DNA of 64,000 nt from Paracoccus sp041927875 (GTDB lineage: Bacteria > Pseudomonadota > Alphaproteobacteria > Rhodobacterales > Rhodobacteraceae), in the NCBI RefSeq assembly GCF_041927875.1, contig NZ_JBHFHN010000002.1; one strand, 5' to 3'. The number at the start of each line of letters is the position of its first letter. The first letter of the stretch is position 1. The position numbers and the translations under genes were made by a program. Under the pieces are notes generated by a model. That model worked only from the letters and a program-made list of their open reading frames with translations. It did no database searches and was not told the DNA's origin. Positions 46,722 through 55,138 of the stretch are shown here, piece after piece.

Positions 46722-46748
46722 AAAGGGGGGCGCGAGGCCCCCCTTTTT
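46722..46748 (+). terminator. Rho-independent terminator after the L,D-transpeptidase gene
   Basis: AAAGGGGGG pairs with CCCCCCTTT around a CGCGAGG loop, then TTTTTC. It starts 4 bp after the stop codon. Confidence 0.88.
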
Positions 46749-46798
46749 CATCGCGCCGGGCGCGCTGGAAAAAGTGCCAGATGCCGCCAAAAACGGCC

Positions 46799-46827
46799 TT
46801 GACGGTCCCGCCCGGCTGACTTACCTA
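46799..46827 (+). promoter_or_regulatory. Candidate promoter for tRNA-Met
   Basis: TTGACG (46799-46804), a 17-bp spacer and TACCTA (46822-46827), 10 bp before the mature 5' end. Confidence 0.5.
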
Positions 46828-46837
46828 GCCCCCCAGT

Positions 46838-46912
46838 GGCGGAGTAGCTCAGCGGTAGAGCGCGGGAATCATAATCCTAAGGTCGGGGGTTCAAATCCCT
46901 CCTCCGCTACCA
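46838..46912 (+). tRNA. tRNA-Met (CAT)
   Basis: A 75-nt cloverleaf: acceptor GGCGGAG/CTCCGCT, D-arm GCTC...GAGC, anticodon loop ATCATAA with CAT, T-arm GGGGGTTCAAATCCC and encoded CCA. The sequence is the elongator-Met type; it lacks initiator features such as the three G-C pairs in the anticodon stem. A CAT anticodon could also be modified to lysidine (tRNA-Ile2), but the body fits Met better. Confidence 0.92.
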
Positions 46913-46917
46913 AAATC

Positions 46918-46958
46918 CCAAGGCGCGTCGTGGCTTAGCCCGGCGCGCCTTTGGTTTT
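46918..46958. terminator. Bidirectional terminator between tRNA-Met and xseA
   Basis: AAGGCGCG (46920-46927) pairs with CGCGCCTT (46944-46951). TTTT follows on the plus strand and AAAA precedes (T-run on the minus strand), so it can end both the tRNA and xseA transcripts. Confidence 0.75.
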
Positions 46959-46966
46959 CACCACCC

Positions 46967-48472
46967 CTAGTCGGTGATCCGCGCACCGATCTGGCCATCG
47001 GCAAAGCGGATGGTGACCGCGCCCGCAGCCCGCGCCTGATCGACCCCGGTCACAACATGCTCACCCGCCTGCACGATGGCAAAGCCGCGCTTCAGCGTCT
47101 GGTCGGGACCAAGGCTTTCGCGCAGCCGGTCCAGCCGCATCAGGCGCTCGGCCAGCAGGGTCAGGCGGGCGCGCGGGGCCTGATCCAGCCGGGCGGCGAT
47201 CTGGGTCAGGCGGGCGCGGGCCTCGGCCATGCGGCGCGTCTCATCGGCCAGCATCCGCTGCCGCGCCAGGTCCAGACGCGCGGCGTGATCGCCCAGCCGC
47301 GCGCGTTTCAGCGCCAGACCGGCGCGCAGGCTGGCGGGCGACAGGGCCGCCGCCGTCCAGCGCAGCCGGGCGCGATGGGTCAGCGCGCGCAACGCCGGGT
47401 CCAGCCGGGCGGCGCGGGCCTGCCAGTCGGCACGGCGGCGCTGCGTCAGCCCGGTCAGCGCCACGGGCAGCCGCTCGGCAGTCAGGTCAAACCGCTGGCG
47501 CGCGACCTCGACCCGCGCGCCGGGTCGGCCCAGACCGCGCCCCAGATCGGTGACGCGCTGCCGCCGCGCCCGCATCGCACCCTGCGCGCCGCGCGCCATG
47601 CGCAGCCCCTGCTCGGCCAGCCAGGCGGCGAGGTCGGCGCGCACCGGCACCGCCTTTTCCGCCGCCGCCGTGGGCGTCGGCGCGCGCAGATCGGCGGCAT
47701 GGTCGATCAGCGTGGTGTCGGTTTCATGCCCCACGGCGGAAATCAGCGGGATCGTGCTGTCGGCGGCGGCGCGAACCACGATTTCCTCGTTGAAGCCCCA
47801 CAGATCTTCCAGGCTGCCGCCGCCACGCGCCACGATCAGCACATCGGGGCGCGGGATCGGCCCGCCCGGTTGCAGCGCGTTGAAGCCGCGAATGGCGCGG
47901 GCGACCTCGGGCGCGCAGGCGGCGCCCTGCACCGCCACCGGCCAGATCAGCACCCGGCGCGGAAAGCGGTCGCGCAGCCGGTGCAGGATGTCGCGGATCA
48001 CCGCGCCCGAGGGGCTGGTGATGACGCCGATCACCTGGGGCAGGAACGGGATCGGGCGCTTGCGTGCGGGGTCGAACAGACCCTCGGCGGCCAATGCCTT
48101 GCGACGCTTTTCCAGCATCGCCATCAGCGCGCCCTCGCCCGCCGGTTCGATCTCATCGACGATCAGCTGGTATTTCGACTGGCCGGGAAAGGTGGTCAGG
48201 CGGCCGGTCGCGATCACCTCCAGACCTTCCTCGGGGCGGGTGGACAGGCGCGCCACATGGCCCTTCCAGGACACGGCGGCCAGCACCGCATTGGCGTCCT
48301 TCAGATCGAAATAGACGTGACCCGAGGCCGGACGCGAGACCCGCCCGATTTCACCGCGCACGCGGACGCGGGCGAATTCACCCTCGATCATGCGTTTGAC
48401 CGCGCCCGACAGTTCCGAAACGGTAAAGTCGGGCGTGTTGCTGGCGCGTTCGGCGGCTTCAAAAAGGTCCAT
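46967..48472 (-). CDS. xseA: Exodeoxyribonuclease VII large subunit
   Basis: With XseB forms the single-strand exonuclease used in DNA repair. The 501-aa protein has an N-terminal OB-fold (VSELSGAVKRMIEGEFARVRVRGEIG, SGHVYFDLKD). The catalytic core shows VITSPSGAVIRDILHRLRDRFP, VARGGGSLEDLWGFNEE and SAVGHETDTTLIDHAADLRAPTPTAAAE. A long Arg-rich coiled coil follows, and the protein ends in a basic beta segment (LKRGFAIVQA). It is divergent from purD across 57 bp. Confidence 0.95.
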   Translation of the reverse strand: MDLFEAAERASNTPDFTVSELSGAVKRMIEGEFARVRVRGEIGRVSRPASGHVYFDLKDANAVLAAVSWKGHVARLSTRPEEGLEVIATGRLTTFPGQSKYQLIVDEIEPAGEGALMAMLEKRRKALAAEGLFDPARKRPIPFLPQVIGVITSPSGAVIRDILHRLRDRFPRRVLIWPVAVQGAACAPEVARAIRGFNALQPGGPIPRPDVLIVARGGGSLEDLWGFNEEIVVRAAADSTIPLISAVGHETDTTLIDHAADLRAPTPTAAAEKAVPVRADLAAWLAEQGLRMARGAQGAMRARRQRVTDLGRGLGRPGARVEVARQRFDLTAERLPVALTGLTQRRRADWQARAARLDPALRALTHRARLRWTAAALSPASLRAGLALKRARLGDHAARLDLARQRMLADETRRMAEARARLTQIAARLDQAPRARLTLLAERLMRLDRLRESLGPDQTLKRGFAIVQAGEHVVTGVDQARAAGAVTIRFADGQIGARITD

Positions 48473-48529
48473 TGTCTGATCCTGCTGCGGCGACTAAAGC
48501 CTAAGCGCCAAGCGCGGAAAGGGAAAGCC

Positions 48530-49792
48530 ATGAACATTCTGATCCTGGGCAGCGGCGGGCGCGAACATGCGCTGGCCTGGGCGGTCAAGCAGAACCCGAA
48601 ATGCGACCGGCTGATCGTGGCGCCGGGCAATGCGGGCATCGGCCAGATCGCGGAATGCGCGGCGCTGGACATCCTGTCGGGCAGCGACGTGGCCACCTTC
48701 TGCGAGGAAAACGCCGTCGATTTCGTGATCGTCGGACCCGAGGCGCCGCTGGCCGCCGGCGTGGCCGACCGCCTGCGCGCGGCGGGGATCGCCACCTTCG
48801 GGCCGTCCGCCGAGGCGGCGCGGCTTGAGGCGTCGAAGGCCTTTACCAAGGACATCTGCGATGCCTGCGGCGCGCCGACCGCCGCCTGGGCACGGTTCAC
48901 GGCGGCGGAACCGGCGCGCGCCTACATCCGCAAAAAGGGCGCGCCGATCGTGGTCAAGGCCGATGGGCTGGCCGCCGGCAAGGGCGTGATCGTGGCGATG
49001 AGCGAGGCTGAGGCGCTGGCCGCCATCGACGACATGTTCGGCGGCAGCTTCGGCGCGGCGGGCGCCGAGGTAGTGATCGAGGAGTTCATGGCAGGCGAGG
49101 AAGCCAGCTTCTTCATCCTGACCGACGGCACCGATTGCCTGGCCATCGGCACCGCGCAGGATCACAAGCGCGTGGGCGAAGGCGACAGCGGCCCGAATAC
49201 CGGCGGCATGGGCGCCTATTCCCCGGCGCCGGTGCTGACGCAGGCCATCCAGGATCAGGTGATGGCGCAGATCGTGCGCCCCACAGTGGCCGAAATGGCG
49301 CGGCGCGGCACCCCCTATCAGGGCGTGCTTTACGCCGGGTTGATGATCGAGAACGGCCAGGCCCGGCTGGTCGAATACAACGCCCGCTTCGGCGACCCGG
49401 AGGCACAGGTGCTGATGATGCGGCTGGGCGCACAGGCGCTGGACCTGATGCTGGCCTGCGCCGAGGAGCGGCTGGCGGGCACGCAGGTGAACTGGGCCGA
49501 TGACCATGCGCTGACCGTGGTGATGGCGGCCAGGGGCTATCCGGGCGATTACGCCAAGGGTAGCGTGATCTGCGGGCTGGACGCCCTGCCCGCTGACAGC
49601 CGCCGGATGGTGTTTCACGCCGGAACCACGGAAAGGGACGGCCAGATCACCGCCAGCGGCGGGCGGGTGCTGAACGTCACCGCGCGTGGCGACACGCTGG
49701 CCCAGGCCCGCGACGCGGCCTATGCGATGGTCGATGCGATCGATTGGCCTGGCGGCTTCTGTCGGCGCGATATCGGCTGGCGCGCGCTGTGA
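48530..49792 (+). CDS. purD: Phosphoribosylamine-glycine ligase
   Basis: Second step of purine synthesis: ATP-dependent joining of glycine to phosphoribosylamine. The 420-aa ATP-grasp enzyme shows MNILILGSGGREHALAWA at the start, FVIVGPEAPLAAGVAD, IVVKADGLAAGKGVIVA, QDHKRVGEGDSGPNTGGMGAYSPAP and LVEYNARFGDPEAQVL. The ATG is preceded by AAAGGGAAAGCC. The long in-frame upstream extension is antisense to xseA and is rejected. Confidence 0.96.
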   Translation: MNILILGSGGREHALAWAVKQNPKCDRLIVAPGNAGIGQIAECAALDILSGSDVATFCEENAVDFVIVGPEAPLAAGVADRLRAAGIATFGPSAEAARLEASKAFTKDICDACGAPTAAWARFTAAEPARAYIRKKGAPIVVKADGLAAGKGVIVAMSEAEALAAIDDMFGGSFGAAGAEVVIEEFMAGEEASFFILTDGTDCLAIGTAQDHKRVGEGDSGPNTGGMGAYSPAPVLTQAIQDQVMAQIVRPTVAEMARRGTPYQGVLYAGLMIENGQARLVEYNARFGDPEAQVLMMRLGAQALDLMLACAEERLAGTQVNWADDHALTVVMAARGYPGDYAKGSVICGLDALPADSRRMVFHAGTTERDGQITASGGRVLNVTARGDTLAQARDAAYAMVDAIDWPGGFCRRDIGWRAL

Positions 49793-49806
49793 TGCCTGTC
49801 GCAAGG

Positions 49807-49985
49807 TGAGTATTTGGGCAAAGAGGAAGGGGCAAAGCCGCCCCTGCCTGCCGCCGCGCCGATGACTGCGGCGCGCCGTGAGTATTTGGAAACAGAAAGA
49901 AGCTGATTTCCGCTTTGCCCAAATACTCATCCGACCGCACCAGATGGCGCCGTCCTTGCCGCTTCTTCTGTTCTTGAATACTCAT
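49807..49985. repeat. Cluster of four GTATTTGGGCAAAGAGG-type repeat arms, copy 5
   Basis: The purD-fnrL intergenic region holds forward arms at 49807-49835 and 49879-49903 and reverse arms at 49908-49929 and 49958-49985. The second and third arms are separated by about 5 bases and can form a hairpin (agtatttgga... with ...cccaaatact). Arms one and four can also pair around the whole block. It separates two convergent genes and explains most of the 218 bp without a gene. Confidence 0.8.
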
Positions 49986-50010
49986 CCGCACCCGCCGACG
50001 GGCGCGCCGG

Positions 50011-50796
50011 TCAGACCAGCGGGCCGCCGTCGCTGTCGTCGCCCGCTTCATTCACCAGACGGTCGTAATCGGGCACGGTGATGGCGCGCTTGCCGGAGAG
50101 TTCGATCACGCCCTCGCGTTTCAGGGCGCTGATCTGGCGGCTGACGGTTTCCAGCGTCAGGCCCAGGTAATCGGCCATCGCCTCGCGTGTCAGCGGCAGG
50201 TCGAAGGCCATCACCCCTTCGGCGGGTTCGCGTTTCAGCGCGGCGTCGCGGCGCGCGATGATGGCCAGCAGGCTGGCGATCTTTTCGCGCGCGGTCTTGC
50301 GGCCCAGCAGCAGCATCCATTCGCGCGCCGCATCCAGTTCGTCCAGCGTCATTTCCAGCAGGCGCTGGCCCAGGCGCGGGGTGCGGATCAGCATGTCCTC
50401 GAACGGGCGACGGCGAAAGCAGCACAGTTCGATGTCCGACACCGCGGTGACGGTATAGGCCGCCTGATCGCGCCCAGGACGCCCTAGGAAATCGGATGGC
50501 AAGAGCAGGCCAACCATCTGGGTGCGCCCGTCCTCAAGCGTCTGGGTCAGGGTGGCGACGCCAGTGACGACCGAGGCGACGAAATCCATCCGGTCGCCCG
50601 ACCAGACCACCGTCTGCCCGGCCTGATAGAAGCGTTCGTATTTGATCGCCTCCAGCGCCTGAAGCTCATCCGTTTCGCAGCGCGCGCAGACCGCCCGATA
50701 GCGGATCGGGCAGCCATCGCAAGGCGTCCCGCCCGGATCGCAGGCAGGCACCGCCTGGGACAGATGAGGTATCTTGATTTGGGTCAAGGCCAGCAC
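50011..50796 (-). CDS. fnrL: FNR-type oxygen-responsive regulator (FnrL/FnrP)
   Basis: A CRP/FNR-family activator using a [4Fe-4S] cluster to sense oxygen loss. Cys19, Cys26, Cys29, Cys37 and Cys40 occur in an ACDPGGTPCDGC...CARC stretch; a further CC pair is in DIELCCFRRRP. The C-terminal HTH reads GLTLETVSRQISALKREGVIE, with the E-SR recognition residues that bind TTGAT-N4-ATCAA. The start is uncertain: the GTG at 50796 (AGGGA nine bases upstream) gives 261 aa, but an FNR box lies within codons 4-8. A later GTG at 50751 is possible. It is divergent from hemN. Confidence 0.92.
   Translation of the reverse strand: MLALTQIKIPHLSQAVPACDPGGTPCDGCPIRYRAVCARCETDELQALEAIKYERFYQAGQTVVWSGDRMDFVASVVTGVATLTQTLEDGRTQMVGLLLPSDFLGRPGRDQAAYTVTAVSDIELCCFRRRPFEDMLIRTPRLGQRLLEMTLDELDAAREWMLLLGRKTAREKIASLLAIIARRDAALKREPAEGVMAFDLPLTREAMADYLGLTLETVSRQISALKREGVIELSGKRAITVPDYDRLVNEAGDDSDGGPLV
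50774..50787. promoter_or_regulatory. FNR box between fnrL and hemN
   Basis: TTGAT-TTGG-GTCAA matches the FNR consensus TTGAT-N4-ATCAA at nine of ten positions. Its centre is 43-44 bp before the hemN ATG and inside the annotated fnrL 5' coding region. Confidence 0.85.
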
Positions 50797-50823
50797 TTTC
50801 GTCAGTCCCTATTTCCTACATTT

Positions 50824-52179
50824 ATGGAACAGGAATCGCAACTGACACGCTATGGTCTTTTCGACGCGCGCGTGCCCCGATACACAAGCTATCCCACCGC
50901 GCCGCATTTTTCCGGCGCCGTGGGGCCGGATGACTTTGCGCGCTGGATCGGCGCAGTGCCTGCGGGCGGCTCGATTTCGCTTTATCTGCATGTGCCCTTC
51001 TGTCGGCGGCTGTGCTGGTTCTGCGCCTGCCGCACGCAGGGCACGCAGTCCGATGACCCCGTGCGCGCCTACGCCGACACGCTGCTGGCGGAAATCGCGC
51101 TGCTGAAGGCGCGGCTGGCGCCAGGGGTCACGCTATCGCGCCTGCATTGGGGGGGCGGCACGCCGACCATGCTGCCGCCCGACAAGATGCGCGAACTGGC
51201 CGCCGCGATCTTTGACGCGGTGCCGATGGGTGAAGGGGCCGAGTTCTCGGTCGAGATCGACCCGAATGAGATCGACGAGGCGCGGATGGATGCCCTGGCC
51301 GAGGCCGGGCTAAACCGCGCCAGCATCGGCGTGCAGGATTTCGACCCCGAGATCCAGAAGATCATCGGCCGCGACCAAAGCTATGAGGTGACGCGCCGCG
51401 CCGCCGAGATGATCCGCGATCGGGGCATTGCCAGCCTGAATGCCGACATCCTGTATGGCCTGCCCGGGCAGAGCCAGCAGAAGATCAGCGAAAGCGTGCA
51501 GAAGCTGTTGTCGCTGTCGCCCGACCGGGTTGCGCTTTACGGCTATGCGCATGTGCCGTGGATGGCCAAGCGGCAGGTGATGATCCCGTCCGACCAACTG
51601 CCCGACGCGCGCGAGCGGCTGGCCTTGTTTGAAACCGCCCGCAAGCTGTTCGTCTGGGATGGTTACGACGAAATCGGCATCGACCATTTCGCGCGCCCCG
51701 GCGACGGGCTGGCGCGGGCGCTGAAGGCCGGGCAGCTCAGGCGCAACTTCCAGGGCTATACCGACGATCTGGCCAGCGCGCTGATCGGGCTGGGCGCCAG
51801 CTCCATCTCGCGGTTTCCGCAGGGCTATGCGCAGAACGCCCCCGCCACCGGCGCCCATACCGGTGCGATCCGCGAGGGGCGTTTCTCGACCGCCAAGGGC
51901 CATGTGTTCAGTGATGACGACCGGCTGCGGTCGCGGCTGATCGAGGCGTTGATGTGCGATTTCCGCATCGACAATGACGAGATCCGGCGCGATTTCGGCA
52001 TCAGCCAGCAGGCCTTGGATGATCTGTATCGCCCGATTGCCGCGCATTTCGGCGACATGGTGCGGCTGACGCCTGCCGGGTTCGAGATCCCGGAACCGGG
52101 GCGGCCGCTGACGCGAATGATCGCGCGGGCCTTTGACGCCTATGATCTGTCGAAGGCGGGCCATTCCTCGGCGATCTGA
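50824..52179 (+). CDS. hemN: Oxygen-independent coproporphyrinogen III oxidase
   Basis: Radical-SAM enzyme of haem synthesis working without oxygen (451 aa). The N-terminus is GLFDARVPRYTSYPTAPHF. The 4Fe-4S/SAM motif reads HVPFCRRLCWFCAC (C-x3-C-x2-C-x-C), followed by LHWGGGTPTMLPP and GVQDFDPEIQKIIGRDQ. No Shine-Dalgarno sequence precedes the ATG; the FNR box at about -41.5 would place the transcript start about 2 bases before it, so the mRNA may be leaderless. The 3' end overlaps the convergent glycosyltransferase gene by 40 bp. Confidence 0.95.
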   Translation: MEQESQLTRYGLFDARVPRYTSYPTAPHFSGAVGPDDFARWIGAVPAGGSISLYLHVPFCRRLCWFCACRTQGTQSDDPVRAYADTLLAEIALLKARLAPGVTLSRLHWGGGTPTMLPPDKMRELAAAIFDAVPMGEGAEFSVEIDPNEIDEARMDALAEAGLNRASIGVQDFDPEIQKIIGRDQSYEVTRRAAEMIRDRGIASLNADILYGLPGQSQQKISESVQKLLSLSPDRVALYGYAHVPWMAKRQVMIPSDQLPDARERLALFETARKLFVWDGYDEIGIDHFARPGDGLARALKAGQLRRNFQGYTDDLASALIGLGASSISRFPQGYAQNAPATGAHTGAIREGRFSTAKGHVFSDDDRLRSRLIEALMCDFRIDNDEIRRDFGISQQALDDLYRPIAAHFGDMVRLTPAGFEIPEPGRPLTRMIARAFDAYDLSKAGHSSAI

Positions 52180-53387
52180 CCGCGGCTTTCCAGAAGCCGG
52201 ATCCAGCGCGGCAGGCAGTCCTCCAGCCGATAGCGCGACAGCACATGCTGTCGCGCCCGCGCGCGACGCTCGGCCCCCGCCGTGGGGTCGGCCAACGCCC
52301 CTGCCACGGTGCGGGCCAGGGCATCGACATCGAAGAAATCGACCAAAAGGCCGGTGTCGCCATGGGCCATCACCTCGCGCACCGGGGCGGTGTCTGAGGC
52401 GATGATCTGGCACCCCGCCGCCATCGATTCCAAGAGCGACCAGGACAGAACGAACGGGTAGGTCAGATAGACATGCGCCCGGCTGACATGCAGCAGGTTG
52501 ACGTAATCGCCATAGGGCAGCATCCCGGTGAAATGCACCCGCGACATGTCCAGCCGGTCACCGACCTCGGCCAGCGACCATTCGCGCCAGTTGGCGGCAT
52601 CCTTGGGCGCGGTGCCGTAGCTGGGCTTGTCCTTGCCGACGATGACCACCCGCGCATCGGGCCGCGCCGCCAGAATCTGCGGCAGCGCGCGCATGAAGAT
52701 GTGAAAGCCGCGATAGGGTTCCAGCGAGCGGGACAGGAAGGTCAGGATCTCTTGCCCCGCCGCCAGTTCGGTGCCGTCAGCCAGCGTCAGCCGCGCCTGC
52801 GGGTTCGGGGCCAGGCGCGCAGTGTCGATGCCGTCATGCAGCACGGTCAGCTTGGGGTGCAGCATCGGCGGATGGCTGTCGCGCTGGAACCGCGTGGGCG
52901 TGACGCCGTGATCGGCCATCGCCAGCGCCTGCAGCAGATGCGCCTGACGGGTGGTGACGCGGACACCGGCGTTGAAGGGATCGTCCGCGAATTCGGGGTC
53001 AAAGCCCACATCCAGCCCGCGCGAGCGGAACATCATCTCGGAATAGACGATCAGCGTCGCATCCGGCCAGACTTCTTTCAGAAACAGCGTCTCGCCCCAG
53101 CCGGAATGGCCCAGGATCACATCGGGCACAAAGCCGTGCTTGTCGCGCAGCGCGCGCGCCGCCAGACCGGCGCGCAGGCCGCGTTCGCAGGCCTCGGCGA
53201 AATGGCGGTGCATTCCGCTGCCGATGCGGGTCAGATCGAGGGGCTTGTATTTCGCCACCTGGATCGGGGTCGTGCGTTCATTGGCGGGGTCGGTCAGGGC
53301 CAGCACCTCATGCCCGCGATTTCTCAGGGCGATGGACAGGCGCGGGAACTGGCCGGGGAAGTTCTGGTGAACCAGCAGGATCTTCAT
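52140..53387 (-). CDS. GT4-family glycosyltransferase
   Basis: A 415-aa retaining glycosyltransferase of the GT-B fold. The N-terminal acceptor domain starts MKILLVHQNFPGQFPRL. The C-terminal donor domain holds LTFLSRSLEPYRGFHIFMRALP, ARVVIVGKDKPSYG and the donor-site SLLESMAAGCQIIASDTAPVREVM with its Glu. The sugar and acceptor are unknown. The ATG overlaps the yejF stop (ATGA), making it the last gene of a peptide-importer operon, an unexpected partner. Confidence 0.88.
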   Translation of the reverse strand: MKILLVHQNFPGQFPRLSIALRNRGHEVLALTDPANERTTPIQVAKYKPLDLTRIGSGMHRHFAEACERGLRAGLAARALRDKHGFVPDVILGHSGWGETLFLKEVWPDATLIVYSEMMFRSRGLDVGFDPEFADDPFNAGVRVTTRQAHLLQALAMADHGVTPTRFQRDSHPPMLHPKLTVLHDGIDTARLAPNPQARLTLADGTELAAGQEILTFLSRSLEPYRGFHIFMRALPQILAARPDARVVIVGKDKPSYGTAPKDAANWREWSLAEVGDRLDMSRVHFTGMLPYGDYVNLLHVSRAHVYLTYPFVLSWSLLESMAAGCQIIASDTAPVREVMAHGDTGLLVDFFDVDALARTVAGALADPTAGAERRARARQHVLSRYRLEDCLPRWIRLLESRGQIAEEWPAFDRS

Positions 53388-55138
53388 CGGGGGTCCGTGT
53401 CGGCGGGGGCTGCGGCGGCACCGGCGGCGGGTGGCGGCGTGACATGCGGGCCGGCGGGCGGGGCGACATGGGGGATCGCGCCCGCGACATCTGCCGCGAC
53501 ATCTGCCGCGTCATCGGCTCCCGCGCCCAGCGGCGGCACCGCGCCGCTGCCAAAGGCTGCCGTCATCAGCGCGCGGGTGTAATCGCTGGCCGGATTGGCA
53601 AAGACCGCCTGCGCCGGGCCTTGTTCGACCACCTGGCCCGCCTGCATCACCATCACCTGATGCGACAGCGCGCGCACCACCCGCAGGTCGTGGCTGATGA
53701 ACAGGAAGGCCAGCCCATGCGCCTGTTGCAGGCGGCGCAGCAGATCGACGATCTGCACCTGCACGGTCATGTCCAGCGCACTGGTCGGTTCATCCAGCAC
53801 CACCACCTTGGGGCGCAGGATCATCGCGCGCGCGATGGCGATGCGCTGCCGCTGGCCGCCCGAAAACTCATGCGGATAGCGCGACATGGCGGCGGGGTCG
53901 AGGCCCACCTCGGCCATGATCTCGGCCACCATGGCGCGGCGGTTGCGGCCCGGTTCAAGGCCGTGGACCGACAGCCCCTCGGCGATGATCTGTTCCACAT
54001 TCATGCGCGGCGACAGGCTGCCATACGGGTCTTGAAACACGATCTGCATGTCGCGCCGCAGGGGCCGCAACTGCCGTGCCCGCCAGCGGGAAATGTCCTG
54101 CCCCAGATACAGGATCGGCCCGTCGGAGGGGATCAGCCGCATGATCGCAAGGGCCAGCGTGGTCTTGCCCGATCCGCTTTCGCCGACGATCCCCAGCGTC
54201 TCACCCGCGCGGACCGACAGGGTGGCGCCGTCGACGGCCTTCACATGGCCGATGGTGCGTCGCATCAGCCCCCGCTGGATCGGGAACCAGACCCGCAGGT
54301 CATCAGTCTGCACCAGCACCGGGGCATCCGGCGCGACCGGATCGGGGCGGCCCTGCGGCTGCGCGGCCAGCAGCTTTTGCGTATAGGGATGGCGCGGATT
54401 GGCGAAGATCTCGGCCGTCGGGCCTTGCTCGACGATCTCGCCATCCTTCATCACGCAAACCCGGTCGGCAATGCGGCGCACGATGTTCAGATCGTGGCTG
54501 ATGAACAGCATCGACAGGTTTTCGCTGGACTTCAGTTCCGCCAGCAGATCCAGGATCTGCGCCTGAATGGTCACGTCCAGCGCGGTGGTCGGTTCATCCG
54601 CGATCAGCAGGTCAGGGCCGTTGGCCAAGGCCATGGCGATCATCACCCGCTGGCGCTGCCCGCCCGACAGTTGATGCGGATAATCGCCCAGCCGGGATTC
54701 GGCATCGCGGATGCCGACGCGGGTCAGCAGGTCGATGATGCGCGCCCGCGCCGGGCCGCCGCGCAGGCCCTGATGCAGGGCCAGGCTTTCGCCCAACTGC
54801 CGTTCGATCGTGTGCAGCGGGTTCAGGCTGGTCATCGGCTCCTGAAAGATGAAGCTGATGTCATTGCCGCGCACCCGCCGCAGCGTGGCCGCATCCGCCC
54901 CGATCATCTCCTGGCCCGCGTAGCGCACCGACCCAGCCAGTTCGGCGGCCTCCCCCAGCAGGCCCACGGTCGACAGCGCGGTGACCGACTTGCCCGACCC
55001 GGATTCGCCGACCAGCGCCACGGTCTCGCCCCGCGCCACCGCGAAACTGACGCCGCGCACCGCCGGGATCACGCGCCCGTCCTGACGGAAGCTGACGGTC
55101 AGGTTTTCGACCTCAAGCACGGTTTCAGGGCGGGTCAT
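53384..55138 (-). CDS. yejF: Double-ATPase ABC transporter protein (YejF-type)
   Basis: A 584-aa protein with two fused ATPase domains of a peptide importer. Domain 1 has Walker A GESGSGKSV and signature LSGGQRQRVMIAMAL; domain 2, from about residue 295, has GESGSGKTT and FSGGQRQRIAIARAM. Both have Walker B Asp-Glu motifs (LLIADEPTTALD, VVVLDEPTSALD). A 60-residue low-complexity Pro/Ala tail with repeated ADVAADVAG follows the second domain, an unusual addition. It is coupled to yejE and the glycosyltransferase gene. Confidence 0.92.
   Translation of the reverse strand: MTRPETVLEVENLTVSFRQDGRVIPAVRGVSFAVARGETVALVGESGSGKSVTALSTVGLLGEAAELAGSVRYAGQEMIGADAATLRRVRGNDISFIFQEPMTSLNPLHTIERQLGESLALHQGLRGGPARARIIDLLTRVGIRDAESRLGDYPHQLSGGQRQRVMIAMALANGPDLLIADEPTTALDVTIQAQILDLLAELKSSENLSMLFISHDLNIVRRIADRVCVMKDGEIVEQGPTAEIFANPRHPYTQKLLAAQPQGRPDPVAPDAPVLVQTDDLRVWFPIQRGLMRRTIGHVKAVDGATLSVRAGETLGIVGESGSGKTTLALAIMRLIPSDGPILYLGQDISRWRARQLRPLRRDMQIVFQDPYGSLSPRMNVEQIIAEGLSVHGLEPGRNRRAMVAEIMAEVGLDPAAMSRYPHEFSGGQRQRIAIARAMILRPKVVVLDEPTSALDMTVQVQIVDLLRRLQQAHGLAFLFISHDLRVVRALSHQVMVMQAGQVVEQGPAQAVFANPASDYTRALMTAAFGSGAVPPLGAGADDAADVAADVAGAIPHVAPPAGPHVTPPPAAGAAAAPADTDPR

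Noticed and set aside
46838..46966. Phage or island attachment site at tRNA-Met
   Set aside because: No integrase and no direct repeat of the tRNA 3' end were seen, and flanking genes are core.
47057..48529. N-terminal extension of purD by about 490 residues
   Set aside because: It is antisense to xseA; the ATP-grasp protein begins exactly at the ATG at 48530.
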